This document shows, one piece after another, positions 7,623 to 17,037 of a DNA stretch of 64,000 nt (positions within the stretch are counted from its first letter, which is position 1; the number at the start of each line of letters is the position of its first letter). The translations under genes were made by a program, and so were the position numbers. Source of the DNA: Microbulbifer sp. ALW1 (lineage in GTDB: Bacteria > Pseudomonadota > Gammaproteobacteria > Pseudomonadales > Cellvibrionaceae); contig NZ_CP047569.1 in assembly GCF_009903625.1 (NCBI RefSeq), forward strand, positions 888,001 to 952,000, in the 5' to 3' direction. The notes under the pieces were generated by a model. That model was not told where the DNA came from. It saw only the letters and a program-made list of their open reading frames with translations, and made no database searches.

Positions 7623-8951
7623 TTACAGCTTACCACTGCGTTTCAGTTGCCAGTAAGTTTCCACCAGCGACATATGCATCTCCGATGGCAGGGCATCCGC
7701 AAGAATGGTATTGCGGGCCTTTAATTCCTGCAGCAGCCGGCCGCGGCGCTGCACAAAATCTTTCCCCGCGCTGTGCATTAATGCCGCGTCAAAATCCACA
7801 ACCGGCGCTTCCAGCAATTCATCCAGGGCACGTTCCCGCAGGCAGGCCACCATCACCAGGTGATGGCGAGAAAGCTGCTGTACTGCGGCGGTGAGGTCTT
7901 CACTGTCTTCGTCGCGCACATTGGTGAGCAGTATCACCAGTGCGCGCCGCTGCTGGCGGGCCAGCAGTTGCTCGGCGGCAGCGGTGTAGTCACTGTGGGC
8001 GGTGCCTGAGTGCAGGTCGTACACGTGGTTCAGCAACAGGTTGATACTGCCCTCGCCTTTTACCGGCGGCAGACTGCTGTGGCTGCCGGCAAAACACTGC
8101 AGGCCCACGGCATCCCCCTGGCGAATGGCCACATAGGCAGACAGCAACAGGGCATTGAGGGCGTGGTCGAAATGGCTGAGATCGCCGTCGCGGGCGCGCA
8201 TACGGCGGCCGCAGTCCAGCAGGAAAATAATCTCCTGGTCGCGCTCGTCCTGGTATTCGCGGCTGATCAGCTTTTGCATGCGCGCACTGGCACGCCAGTC
8301 GATCTGCCGCTGGCTGTCGCCGCGGCGGTATTCCCGCAGCTGGCGGAAATCCAGTCCCTCGCCCCGGCGCTGCTGCTGATGAACCCCCATGTAGCGCAGT
8401 GTCTGTTCCGTAGACAGTGCCTGTAGCGAGGAGATACCGAGGAAGTTCGGATATATCTTGGCGTCCTGGTTTTCCCCCAGCAGCACCTTGCGCTGCCACA
8501 GGTTCCAGGGCGAGCTGGCGAGTACTTCGATGTAACCGAAGGCGGCGAGGCCGCGCCGCACCGGCGTGGCGGTGTAGTGGGTAACGATTTCCTGCTGGGG
8601 GTTCAGTTGCATCCGCACCGGCAGCCCGGCCCAGCGCAGCTCAGCGGGTACCTGATCGGTGACCTGCAGGGACAGGGGCCTGCTGCCGCCGTTGAACAGG
8701 GTCAGCTGTATCGCCTCATCGACTCCCAGTGCCAGGTTGCCCGGGTGCTCGCGGCGGCCGCTGAGGCCGCGACAGTGGCGGCCGGTGGCAAAATCCAGCA
8801 GGGCCGCCAGGGTCAATAGCGCCAGCCCGGTCCACCACAGCTTGGCGATGCCGCCGGCGATACCCGGCCACCAGATACGCGCGGCGCTGACCGCCAGTGC
8901 GCTGGCGCAGGCAATCAGCAACAACCGGATCAGTAACGGAGAGGGCTTCAC
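7623..8951 (-). CDS. DUF58 domain-containing protein
   Basis: A 442-residue protein with two N-terminal membrane helices (residues 8-50) followed by a DUF58 region. The signature GEGLDFRQLREYRRGDSQRQIDWRASAR lies around residues 190-216 and is followed by a von Willebrand-like fold (EIIFLLDCGRRM). DUF58 proteins are nearly always paired with a MoxR ATPase and are thought to be its partner in assembling or activating an envelope protein. The GTG start overlaps the moxR stop by 4 bp, so the two are translationally coupled. It is the last gene of a six-gene operon. Confidence 0.88.
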   Translation of the reverse strand: MKPSPLLIRLLLIACASALAVSAARIWWPGIAGGIAKLWWTGLALLTLAALLDFATGRHCRGLSGRREHPGNLALGVDEAIQLTLFNGGSRPLSLQVTDQVPAELRWAGLPVRMQLNPQQEIVTHYTATPVRRGLAAFGYIEVLASSPWNLWQRKVLLGENQDAKIYPNFLGISSLQALSTEQTLRYMGVHQQQRRGEGLDFRQLREYRRGDSQRQIDWRASARMQKLISREYQDERDQEIIFLLDCGRRMRARDGDLSHFDHALNALLLSAYVAIRQGDAVGLQCFAGSHSSLPPVKGEGSINLLLNHVYDLHSGTAHSDYTAAAEQLLARQQRRALVILLTNVRDEDSEDLTAAVQQLSRHHLVMVACLRERALDELLEAPVVDFDAALMHSAGKDFVQRRGRLLQELKARNTILADALPSEMHMSLVETYWQLKRSGKL

Positions 8952-9976
8952 AGCCGCGGTGCCTCCACGGATTCAATGATCTGCGCCAGCACTGAATCGG
9001 CGGTTTCGCCGTCGATTTCCATATCCGGTGACACCGCCACCCGGTGGCGCATCACCGGAATGGCCATGGCCTTGATGTCGTCCGGCAGTACAAACTCGCG
9101 ACCCTGCATCAACGCGTGGGCACGCCCCGCCAGCATCAGGCCGATACTGGCGCGGGGGCCGGCGCTGCGGCGCAGCTGGGAGGATTCGCGGGTGGCGCGC
9201 ACCAGGCGCACGGCGTAACTGAGTACCTGCTGGTCCACCTGGACCTGGGGAATCAGCGCCTGCAGCTGCTGCAGTTGTTCCGCGTCGAAGACTGCCTGCA
9301 CCCCATGCTGCAGCTTTTGTTCAATGCGTCCGCTGCTGGCAGCGGCCGCCAGTTGCTCTTCCGCCTGCTGGGAGGGGAAGTCGATCAGTACCTTGAGCAG
9401 GAAACGGTCCAGTTCCGCTTCCGGCAGCGGGTAGGTACCTTCCTGCTCGATGGGGTTCTGGGTGGCAAGCACCATAAACGGCCGCGGGGTGCGGTGGGTT
9501 TCACCGTCGATGGTGACCTGCTGCTCCTGCATCACTTCCAGCAACGCCGCCTGGGTTTTGGCCGGGGCGCGGTTGATCTCGTCCGCCAGCAGCAGGTTGG
9601 TGAACACCGGCCCGCGGCGCACCTCAAAACGGCTCTCCGCCGCATGGTAGATGGCGTGGCCGGTGACATCCGCGGGCATCAGGTCCGGGGTGAACTGGAT
9701 ACGGCGGAAGTCGCCGCCAAAACCCCGCGCCAGGCTCCGCACCAGCAGGGTTTTACCGAGGCCGGGAACACCTTCCAGCAGCACGTGACCGCCGGCGAGC
9801 AGGGCAATCAGCACCTGATCGACCACCGCCTGCTGGCCAATCACCACCTGGTTGATCTGCTCCCGCAGTTGATTCACCCGCGCACTGGCTTGTTGCCAGC
9901 GGCTGTCGGCTTGCGCCTGGTGCTGAGTATCGTTGTTGGTGGTGACCGGGTTCTGGTCCAGGGTGGATTCACTCAT
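8948..9976 (-). CDS. MoxR-family AAA+ ATPase
   Basis: A cytoplasmic AAA+ chaperone-like ATPase. Walker A is GVPGLGKT, Walker B is LLLADEINRAPAK, and sensor 1 is in VLATQNPIEQEGTYPLPEAELDRF, all characteristic of MoxR. The 342-residue protein starts at MSESTL, which overlaps the upstream DUF4350 stop by 4 bp; an extension to 10051 is open but would run deep into that gene. MoxR ATPases act with DUF58 and VWA-type partners in protein maturation or stress response. The exact client here is unknown. Confidence 0.92.
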   Translation of the reverse strand: MSESTLDQNPVTTNNDTQHQAQADSRWQQASARVNQLREQINQVVIGQQAVVDQVLIALLAGGHVLLEGVPGLGKTLLVRSLARGFGGDFRRIQFTPDLMPADVTGHAIYHAAESRFEVRRGPVFTNLLLADEINRAPAKTQAALLEVMQEQQVTIDGETHRTPRPFMVLATQNPIEQEGTYPLPEAELDRFLLKVLIDFPSQQAEEQLAAAASSGRIEQKLQHGVQAVFDAEQLQQLQALIPQVQVDQQVLSYAVRLVRATRESSQLRRSAGPRASIGLMLAGRAHALMQGREFVLPDDIKAMAIPVMRHRVAVSPDMEIDGETADSVLAQIIESVEAPRL

Positions 9977-11340
9977 AGGGCGGCCTCGATAATCTGAATG
10001 CTGCGCAGTCGCGCGGTAAAGTCTTCTTCGCTGTGGGGGGGCGATGCCCACAGCACCGTGTAGATGTCGTCACGGCCAAGTCCGCTGCGCTCGGCGACGG
10101 ACTCGGCGATCTGACGCTGTTTTTCTGGCGGTAACTGCTGGGCCATATGCGCCGGCTGGCCGCTGAGCTTCTGCAGCAGGGGCGCGCGGGCTTTTTCGAA
10201 CAGCTGCTCGGCGCGGTCGTTGCGCCAGTAAAAATGACCGCAGGCGCGAATGTGCTCCAACAGTGAGCGGCGCTCACTGGCAGGTGCCGGTGTCATCGGT
10301 CCGAAGCGGCGGCTACGATTGGCAATCCAGGCCATCAGCGCCAGCAGGCCGGCAACAAAAAACTCCAGCGCATAGCGCTGGGCCAGGGTGCCCAGGTCAT
10401 CAAAGTGGGGACGGGTGATCATCACCAGCTCTCGCTCACCCACGAGATGCGCGAGAAAATAGGCGTGATCGAAATCGCCGATACGGTGGTTGCGCCAAAG
10501 GCCGCCGTCGGCCATCAGGGTCAGGCGGCCGCGTCCGTACTCGTAGTGCACCAGCGGGGATTGTGTGGTGTTTCTCTGGAACGGAACCCAGTGCAGTCGG
10601 TTACCTTCGACCTGCGTATCGGTGTATTCACCATTCATCATTTCGTGGGTGAACACTTTAGCGGTGTCAAAAAACAGCGCGTAGCTGGCGCCGCTGTCGC
10701 TGGTGAGATTGATCAGTCGCTCCGGGTCTATGTCCGGGTTGCGGGGTTCGATGTTTTCTTGCGCGGATTCCTCGGCAGAGTCTGCTGCCTCCTCGTCTTC
10801 CTGTTCTTTTTCCTTTTTCTGCTCGCGCTCCGCCAATTTGCGGTTGTGATCGCGCATCATGTCACTGGTTTTTTTGATTTCTATCTCAGTGATTTCATCG
10901 CCGAAGACTTCACGCACCTGCTGGTTGAAATAAAGATCCATTTCGCCGCGGGCTATTTCCAGCCCGAGCATATCCAGCAGGTAATCCTGTTCGTTGTCCG
11001 CATCGCTGCCGTGGGCGATGACAATGGCCTGACCGCCCTGCTCTATCCAGCCCAACAGCTCCTGGCCGCGGCTGGCGTTGTAGATCTGGCTGGAGCTGGT
11101 GAGGAACAGGATATCGTTGTCTCCCAGGGCGCTCGCCGCGGCAATATTGTCGGCGCGCCGGTAACGAATCCCTACCCGGGTAAGAAATTGCTCGGCGGCC
11201 AGGTAAGGATTGCGCCGGGCCTCGGGGCCAAATCCCCGATCCAGCTCTTCGGTATAACGCTCGAAGAAAAACAGAAACAGTGTCGCGGCGGCCGCCAGCA
11301 GCAACAGCACCCAGGCGATGGCGATGCGTCCAAGCTTCAC
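9973..11340 (-). CDS. DUF4350 domain-containing membrane protein
   Basis: A 455-residue protein with an N-terminal membrane helix (residues 7-27), a periplasmic-facing globular part with the DUF4350 pattern (GFGPEARRNPYLAAEQFLTR, then DILFLTSSS), a highly charged Glu/Lys stretch near residues 170-195, and a second hydrophobic helix near residues 328-345 (FFVAGLLALMAWIANR). The C-terminal tail is cytoplasmic by inference. Starts with GTG overlapping the DUF4129 stop by 4 bp. Function unknown; the family is confined to MoxR/DUF58 gene clusters like this one. Confidence 0.8.
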   Translation of the reverse strand: MKLGRIAIAWVLLLLAAAATLFLFFFERYTEELDRGFGPEARRNPYLAAEQFLTRVGIRYRRADNIAAASALGDNDILFLTSSSQIYNASRGQELLGWIEQGGQAIVIAHGSDADNEQDYLLDMLGLEIARGEMDLYFNQQVREVFGDEITEIEIKKTSDMMRDHNRKLAEREQKKEKEQEDEEAADSAEESAQENIEPRNPDIDPERLINLTSDSGASYALFFDTAKVFTHEMMNGEYTDTQVEGNRLHWVPFQRNTTQSPLVHYEYGRGRLTLMADGGLWRNHRIGDFDHAYFLAHLVGERELVMITRPHFDDLGTLAQRYALEFFVAGLLALMAWIANRSRRFGPMTPAPASERRSLLEHIRACGHFYWRNDRAEQLFEKARAPLLQKLSGQPAHMAQQLPPEKQRQIAESVAERSGLGRDDIYTVLWASPPHSEEDFTARLRSIQIIEAAL

Positions 11341-12974
11341 GACGTTGCCCTCCCATCATTCTGCGCAGCGGGAATATTCCGCGGTGAAAACACGCTTTGC
11401 CACTGATCGCAGAGAGATTCCAGTTTTGTACTGGCCGGCGGGCGATGGGCGTAGGCCTGTTGCTGCCAGGTGGCGGTCAGCAGGCCAAAGAATTGCACCA
11501 GTGCCGGCTGCAGGCGCGCATCCTGCTCTGCCTCTTCCCGCACCAGCTGCGCGCATTCCGCTTCGGTAAAGTGATCCTGAAAATCGCATTCAAAATGGGA
11601 AATCAGATGGGACAGGCTGGCCCGGTACAATAACCCCAGGGCTTCCCGCTGGGCACCGCCGTGCCACAGATTCAGCACCTCGGCGGTGACATCATCCGGC
11701 AGGCTTTCACTGCGTACGTCCAGCCCAAACAGGGTTTGCGGGCGCTGTTGTGTTGAACCCGCCTTTTTTCGCGGCCTGAAGCCGATACCGCGGCGAATGG
11801 TGTTTCGGAATTGCCACAACAGGTAAAGCACCAGCGTTGCGGCGATGGCCCAGAGTAGCACTTCAATGATCCCGGCAAGCAGCGGTCCTATGGCGCTGTC
11901 GGTTTCGGTGTCCGCTTCTAGTTCGTCGTCGTCTTCGCCAAGACCTTCCAAAAACTCGATAAACGCAATCATCCACTCCGGGAAGCGGTATTCCCGGGAT
12001 TCAAATTCCTTCAGGCGCCAGCCGCTGACACTCTCCGTTTGGTGAAAGGCTTCTTCGGCCAGGGTTTCGTCGATCAATTCCTGGGCCTGGGCGGGCGTGA
12101 CTGGGTCGGCGAGCGCCGGTTGCGGAGTGCCCATGAGTGCGGCGCTGCCCAGGATAACCGCGCACACAAGCGCGGTGGCCGCACCAACGGTGGGTTTGTC
12201 ATGGGCGCGGGACTTGTCCGTCGCCGCATGTTTTTTGCTGTCGAGTCGGGCGCGCATTTTGCGAAAGTGGATTTCGATATCCCAGGCTTCCAGGTCTACC
12301 CGGCGGCCGATGTAGAGCATGAAACCACCGCCGATATAGAAAGGCGCTACCGCAGCCATGATCAGCAGGGTAGAGCCATTGGCAATCCAGCTGTAAATAG
12401 GGTCCTGTTGGCTCAGGATTGGCAGCCAGTCGATTTCCAGTTGCTCCGGTATCAGCAGATAAAAGAGTGCCGCCAGACCGAGTATCAGAATCATTTCGAT
12501 ATGGGCACCGACAATATGCAGCCAGCTGGCGGTGCTGGCGGTTTTGCGATGTAGCAGGGCGAGGCGTGTAGTGCGCGCTTTGCCGGTGGAATTCTCCAGT
12601 ACCGTAACCGGCATATCGAAACTGCGGGTAAAACTGAGGCGGCGCCAGCTCAGCCAGGAAAACCAGTCGCGGCCGTTGGCGCGGCGAAACAATCCCAGAG
12701 CCTGACGGTAGCCAATGTGCTCGGCGAAGAGCGCGCGGCTGAGCACAAGCAGTGGCAAGCGCTCGAACATTGGTTTCAGCCACCACAGGAAGGTGGCTAC
12801 CCAATTGGGACTGTCGGGAAACAACAGGGCGAGTAGCAGGAATATGGCGGCGGCGGGCAGCAGCCACAGGATGGCCATTTGCAGCCAGTGGCGACGGGCC
12901 AGCAGTATGCCGAGATCCACGGATTCCCAGTTGGAGCGCAGACGCGCATGTACCGCGAGGCGATCGAGGTTCAC
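11337..12974 (-). CDS. DUF4129 domain-containing membrane protein
   Basis: A 545-residue protein with several N-terminal membrane helices (residues 33-52, 160-180, 205-225), another before residue 280, and one near residues 375-395. The C-terminal DUF4129 domain (about residues 430-530: LWHGGAQREALGLLYRASLS, HFTEAECAQLV) is usually found next to transglutaminase-like or MoxR genes. No transglutaminase is present here. GTG start overlapping spoIIM stop by 4 bp. Role unknown; it probably forms an envelope complex with its operon partners. Confidence 0.8.
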   Translation of the reverse strand: MNLDRLAVHARLRSNWESVDLGILLARRHWLQMAILWLLPAAAIFLLLALLFPDSPNWVATFLWWLKPMFERLPLLVLSRALFAEHIGYRQALGLFRRANGRDWFSWLSWRRLSFTRSFDMPVTVLENSTGKARTTRLALLHRKTASTASWLHIVGAHIEMILILGLAALFYLLIPEQLEIDWLPILSQQDPIYSWIANGSTLLIMAAVAPFYIGGGFMLYIGRRVDLEAWDIEIHFRKMRARLDSKKHAATDKSRAHDKPTVGAATALVCAVILGSAALMGTPQPALADPVTPAQAQELIDETLAEEAFHQTESVSGWRLKEFESREYRFPEWMIAFIEFLEGLGEDDDELEADTETDSAIGPLLAGIIEVLLWAIAATLVLYLLWQFRNTIRRGIGFRPRKKAGSTQQRPQTLFGLDVRSESLPDDVTAEVLNLWHGGAQREALGLLYRASLSHLISHFECDFQDHFTEAECAQLVREEAEQDARLQPALVQFFGLLTATWQQQAYAHRPPASTKLESLCDQWQSVFSPRNIPAAQNDGRATS

Positions 12975-13969
12975 AGTGGACCTCCGGTGGCGGTTGCGCT
13001 TGGTGTCTGATTGCGACCGGCGAGCAGGCAGTAGCTTATTACGATGAGCCAGAAGAAAGCGCCCACCGCCAGTTTTACCGCGATACTAACCTGGGTGCTG
13101 GACGACCAGAAAGCCTCGAGAAACGCGGCGATCACCAGCATCAGGAAAGTGCCGTACATGATTTTCATCGCCTCGCGACCGGCTTCCCGCAGTGCCTGTC
13201 GCCGGCTCCGGTTGCCGGGGTTAACCAGCGAATGTCCCAGCAGCAGCCCGGCGGCGCCGGCGAACACAATGGCTGTCAATTCGAAGGCGCCGTGGCCAAT
13301 CACGAACGGATAGAAAGTGGTGACAAAACCGACCCGGGTGATATGCCCGAATACCGCGCCGAGATAAATGCCGTTGAATACCAGGAAAAAAATCGAACCC
13401 AGGCCAAACAGAATGCCGGAGGCGAAGGTGCGGAAGGCGATGCCGATATTGTTCTTGATATAAAAGCCGAACATCAGCAGGTCCGAGTCGGAACCCCGCT
13501 CGCGGCCCAGCACGCGGTTGGCGGGGTCGTACATGGATTCGATTTGCATGACCTGCTCCGGGGACATGACCGCGTAAATCAGTGCGTCATTCCAGTAGCT
13601 GCCCAGCCCCATCACCAGTGCCGGGGCCAGGAAAAGCCCACAAGCCAGCCATACAAAGCGCGCCTGTTCCCGCAGCGCGCGGGGGAAACCGGCGAACAGA
13701 AATTCCAACCAGCGATTTCTGGAAATGGATTTCTGTTGGTAAATACGCTGGTGGCACTGCATCACCAGTTGATTCAGTCGCGTCACCAGATTACTGGTGT
13801 AATGACGCTCCTTGGCGACCGCCAGCTGCTGACACAGGCGGCGATAACTGGCCGGGAGATCTTGCAGCGCCGCGCCATGCTGCACGGTATTTTTTTCATA
13901 GCCTGCGAGCCAGTTTTCCAGCTGTAGCCACTGCTCCTGATGGCGCTGCTCAAAGTCCCGCTGCTTCAT
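12971..13969 (-). CDS. Stage II sporulation protein M (SpoIIM) family membrane protein
   Basis: A 332-residue polytopic membrane protein with the SpoIIM-family core: a cytoplasmic N-terminal helical part (residues 1-100), then membrane segments with FYIKNNIGIAFRTFASGILFG and NGIYLGAVFGH, GHGAFELTAIVFAGAAG and a final pair of helices. In spore formers SpoIIM helps peptidoglycan remodelling; non-sporulating bacteria keep the family next to RDD and MoxR genes. Overlaps the RDD stop by 4 bp (ATGA). Confidence 0.88.
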   Translation of the reverse strand: MKQRDFEQRHQEQWLQLENWLAGYEKNTVQHGAALQDLPASYRRLCQQLAVAKERHYTSNLVTRLNQLVMQCHQRIYQQKSISRNRWLEFLFAGFPRALREQARFVWLACGLFLAPALVMGLGSYWNDALIYAVMSPEQVMQIESMYDPANRVLGRERGSDSDLLMFGFYIKNNIGIAFRTFASGILFGLGSIFFLVFNGIYLGAVFGHITRVGFVTTFYPFVIGHGAFELTAIVFAGAAGLLLGHSLVNPGNRSRRQALREAGREAMKIMYGTFLMLVIAAFLEAFWSSSTQVSIAVKLAVGAFFWLIVISYCLLAGRNQTPSATATGGPL

Positions 13970-14754
13970 GGGCGATCCGTTTTATTGTGCTGGTTTTTCT
14001 GCTGTGGTGTGTCGCTTCCGGAGTCTCTGGCACCCAGCAGCCAGCGACCGATCGCGTGCAACTGTTTAAGCCCTGCCTCGCAGTCTTTGCCGGTAATCGG
14101 CTGTAGCAGGTCTGCGAGTTCTTGTTGGCGCGCCAGGCTCAGTTCGCGGCTGCGTTCGGTGAGGCTGACTATGGCCTGCTGATCCGCGGTGCGCAGCCCG
14201 CGCGGTGGTGGCGCTGGTGCCACTTTGGGTAGCTCTGCGGCCGTCGCGGGTTGTTCGCGGTAGATGACGATGGTACCCGCGGCAAAATCGCCCAGTCTTT
14301 GAAAGTGGCGACTGCAGGACATGCTGAGAATACCGGCGCAATAACCGAAGGGAAGAAAATCCGCAAAGCGCAACAGGTTGCGCATGATGGAAGCGCCCCA
14401 GGTAATCGGGGTCAGGTTATCGTTCACCACCGCCAGGGAAAATGCCCGCTTGCCCGGGGTTTGCCCGCCGCGGAACACTTCAAAAATGACCGGGTAGAAC
14501 CACTCCAGCAAAAAAGAACCCAGCAGCCAGAAACCGACGCCCGCCTTGCCGGCAAACGCCAGGGCAATACCCAGCACCAGCAGCACCAGCGTGCGATAGA
14601 AAAGGTCCACCGCGTAGGCGAGGATGCGCGGCACTGGTCCGGCCACCTGGGCGGTCAGGTCGATGCCCTCTGGGGTTTCAATCTCGTACAGGGTGTCGAG
14701 CCCGGGGCTGTCGGCGGAATCTTGTGGTGGGCTGGAAAAGGAATGGTTTTGCAT
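13966..14754 (-). CDS. RDD family membrane protein
   Basis: A 262-residue protein with the RDD domain at about residues 35-165: RILAYAVDLFYRT carries the Arg and Asp, and GGQTPGKRAFSLAVVNDN the conserved PGKR-type motif. Two to three membrane helices are present. It is the first gene of the six-gene overlapping cluster (RDD, SpoIIM, DUF4129, DUF4350, MoxR, DUF58). The cytoplasmic C-terminal region is not conserved. Function of RDD proteins is mostly unknown; some are linked to ion transport. Confidence 0.85.
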   Translation of the reverse strand: MQNHSFSSPPQDSADSPGLDTLYEIETPEGIDLTAQVAGPVPRILAYAVDLFYRTLVLLVLGIALAFAGKAGVGFWLLGSFLLEWFYPVIFEVFRGGQTPGKRAFSLAVVNDNLTPITWGASIMRNLLRFADFLPFGYCAGILSMSCSRHFQRLGDFAAGTIVIYREQPATAAELPKVAPAPPPRGLRTADQQAIVSLTERSRELSLARQQELADLLQPITGKDCEAGLKQLHAIGRWLLGARDSGSDTPQQKNQHNKTDRP

Positions 14755-14824
14755 GGGGGTGTGTACTGCAGTTAAGCGGTCGAGTCACTGGAGCCGCGAA
14801 GCGCCGTCAGTGCAATCCGGGGTC

Positions 14825-14860
14825 GGGTTTCCCCCTGGCAATATGCCAGTGCGGAAACCC
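14825..14860. terminator. Stem-loop downstream of a membrane protein gene
   Basis: GGGTTTCC pairs with GGAAACCC, with an inner CTGGCA/TGCCAG hairpin. It lies between the stop of the 249-residue membrane protein at 14901 and the start of the RDD gene, on the side where a terminator for the former would be expected. There is no T-run, so the terminator role is uncertain. Confidence 0.4.
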
Positions 14861-14900
14861 TGTTGCCCGAAAGAGCTGACGGCGATCACGGGTTGTCTGT

Positions 14901-15650
14901 TCAGACTTCCGGATTGGACTCGGCACCGCCGAACATGTTGCGGTAGAGCACGCCGTAGGCAATGGCCAGGGTGGGGATTGCCCAGATCAGACCGATCAGC
15001 AGTGCCAGGAAGCCGGCCACGTACAACAGCAGCATCACAATCAGGAAACCGAATACCGGGAACCAATGTTTGGTAACGGCTTTACGGGAGGTTTCCAGTG
15101 CCTGCCAGGGGCCCATGTTCTTGTCCACGATCAGCGGAATCGACATGCAGTAACCCACCATCAGGTAAATACCTGGCAGCACCAGCAGGATGAAGCCCAG
15201 GGTAACCAGCAGATAAGTCAGGATCATGCACACTGCCAGCGGCAGGATTTTGTCGAAGTGCGCAAACACCTCGGTGCCGGAAACCTGTTCGTCGCGGGCG
15301 ATCTTGACCCCGATCATCATCATGCCGGCACCCAGCGGTGCGCTGGCAGCCACAATAATCAGGTTGGAGAGGATGGCACCGACGCCTTGGTTGGCATCGG
15401 GGTCGGTGATGGACTGGCCGGTAATCATGGTGGCGACCACCGAAATACCGATATAAGCCACCAGGTACAGCAGGACGCCCAGCCATACGGTGCCCTTGTT
15501 ACCCTTGGTGCGCGCCCAGGCTTCGCTGATAGTGTCGCCGACGTTAACCTGGTAGTCCCCCGCCAGTGCCTTGGGAATGGAACCCATGTTGGCACTGCTG
15601 ACTTCATCCGCCGCCAGCTCAGCCTGGGGCGCGTTATAAATATCACTCAT
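14901..15650 (-). CDS. Polytopic membrane protein of the DUF975/BPSS1780-like group
   Basis: A 249-residue membrane protein. A soluble N-terminus (MSDIYNAPQAELAAD) is followed by the NVGDTISEAWARTKGN motif and five to six hydrophobic segments, including VTLGFILLVLPGIYLMVGYCMS and the helix containing FLIVMLLLYVAGF. The pattern of an N-terminal 'AW..T' helix and repeated 'LP G' membrane segments is typical of this uncharacterised group. The start at MSDIYN follows CAAGGAATTTC. Role unknown. A separate promoter from the RDD operon is likely. Confidence 0.7.
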   Translation of the reverse strand: MSDIYNAPQAELAADEVSSANMGSIPKALAGDYQVNVGDTISEAWARTKGNKGTVWLGVLLYLVAYIGISVVATMITGQSITDPDANQGVGAILSNLIIVAASAPLGAGMMMIGVKIARDEQVSGTEVFAHFDKILPLAVCMILTYLLVTLGFILLVLPGIYLMVGYCMSIPLIVDKNMGPWQALETSRKAVTKHWFPVFGFLIVMLLLYVAGFLALLIGLIWAIPTLAIAYGVLYRNMFGGAESNPEV

Positions 15651-15997
15651 GGTCGAAATTCCTTGCTCGAACGTTTTTTGTCTTTTTTTACTGGCGGTGG
15701 GTCGCGGTGACGTCACCAGCCGAAGTTCCTGTACCCGCTTGGCAGGACGCGGGCATCAGTAACAGGGTCTGCAACGATAACACAGGTATTAGCCCCTTTG
15801 GCGCCATATCCCCGGTGGTGTAAGCGCCTGTAATTGGGGGCCTTGCGAGGATACTATTGCGCTCCATGGTGACCGCTACTTGAACAACAACTGTCCGGCG
15901 GCTATTTCGCGACTATTTCGTGGCTATCCTGCGCCAGGCCCGGGATCTGTTGGTCGACCACAGCCGGGTAGCGATCAGGAATGAACGAGGTATAGAA
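15651..15997. other. Divergent intergenic region, no gene seen
   Basis: About 350 bp between two divergent genes. It holds one perfect 12-bp palindrome (GGTGACGTCACC at 15706-15717), a possible operator about 60 bp upstream of the membrane protein gene. Otherwise no RNA gene or conserved element is recognised. Promoters for both neighbours must lie here. Confidence 0.4.
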
Positions 15998-16645
15998 ATG
16001 GGAAAATGGTTGGCTCGCGGCAGCTTGCTGGTGATATTGCTGGGGGTTGTTTACGCGGCGTTGCCCTGGTATTCCGCCCGGCAACTGATTGCGGCAGCAC
16101 AGAGTGAAGATGTAGCCACACTGGAACGCTATGTGGACTTTCCCACGCTGCGCAGCAATATTCTGCAGGACCTGCGCGAGGAAATGCGCGGGTCCATGGG
16201 GGCGAACCTGCCGCCGGAACTGGACGGGCTCTTCACAGCGGGTTCCGATTTGATTCTCAAGCCGCTGGTGGAAAGGCTGGTCAGCCCGCAAGGTATCTCC
16301 GACCTGATTCAGGGGCGGCGTGACTGGCGGCAACTGGAACGCAATCTGGAGTCGGCGTTGGGTGGCAGGGCGCAAACTCCGCGTGAGCAACCGCATTCGG
16401 GTTCACCGGCGCCGAGCGGCAAGCAGCCTGCGGATAGTGCGCAAAGTCCGGAGTCAGCCGAGCGCAATGAACGCAACCGGCGCTGGCAGCTGCAAAGCTG
16501 GGCCTTTAGCAGTGTGAATACGGTGGAAGTCACCTGTGGTTCCGAGGCGGAGCGCAGGCGCGTGCAATTACAGTTGCGTCGCGACGGACTGCGCTGGCGG
16601 CTGGTGGATATCAGCCTGATCAATGAACAATCCGGGGGAGAATAA
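15998..16645 (+). CDS. DUF2939 domain-containing protein
   Basis: A 215-residue protein with an N-terminal membrane anchor or signal (LARGSLLVILLGVVYAALPWYSAR) and the DUF2939 pattern (AAQSEDVATLERYVDFPTLRSNI). A Pro/Ser/Gln-rich linker (about residues 128-165) precedes a C-terminal beta-rich part (VEVTCGSEAERRRVQLQLR, WRLVDISLI) like nuclear-transport-factor-type folds. It is probably periplasmic and membrane anchored. Start chosen at MGKWLARG after AACGAGGTATAG; the 26-codon upstream extension breaks the signal. Two bases separate it from the next gene. Confidence 0.75.
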   Translation: MGKWLARGSLLVILLGVVYAALPWYSARQLIAAAQSEDVATLERYVDFPTLRSNILQDLREEMRGSMGANLPPELDGLFTAGSDLILKPLVERLVSPQGISDLIQGRRDWRQLERNLESALGGRAQTPREQPHSGSPAPSGKQPADSAQSPESAERNERNRRWQLQSWAFSSVNTVEVTCGSEAERRRVQLQLRRDGLRWRLVDISLINEQSGGE

Positions 16646-16647
16646 AT

Positions 16648-17037
16648 ATGGCCATGGCACTGGAAATGCACGAATCAGTCAATGTATTCGGCGATCCGCT
16701 GATACCCTGCAGCACCGACCCGTTGACCGGATTCTTCCGTGACGGTTGCTGCAACACCAACGATCAGGACCTGGGCTCTCACACGGTGTGTGTGGAGGTC
16801 ACGAAGGATTTTTTGACCTTTTCCCGGGAGCGCGGCAATGACCTCAGTACCCCGGTGGAAGAATTCGGTTTCCCCGGCTTGAACCCGGGAGACCGCTGGT
16901 GTCTGTGCGCGGCGCGTTGGCTTGAGGCCGAGAAAGCCGATATGGCACCGCGCGTTTATTTACAGCGCACACATATGAAAGCTCTGGAAATCGTGCCCCT
17001 GGAAATTCTGCGTCGCTATGCGGCGGACCTGAATTAA
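16648..17037 (+). CDS. DUF2237 family protein
   Basis: A 129-residue cytoplasmic protein matching DUF2237: NVFGDPLIPCSTDPLTGFFRDGCCNT and HTVCVEVTKDFLTFS, followed by GLNPGDRWCLCAARW. The family is widespread but uncharacterised. Several conserved cysteines (residues 22, 34-35 and in WCLCAARW) suggest metal or redox chemistry, though this is inference. The start could be either of two ATGs six bases apart. It is likely co-transcribed with the preceding DUF2939 gene. Confidence 0.85.
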   Translation: MAMALEMHESVNVFGDPLIPCSTDPLTGFFRDGCCNTNDQDLGSHTVCVEVTKDFLTFSRERGNDLSTPVEEFGFPGLNPGDRWCLCAARWLEAEKADMAPRVYLQRTHMKALEIVPLEILRRYAADLN

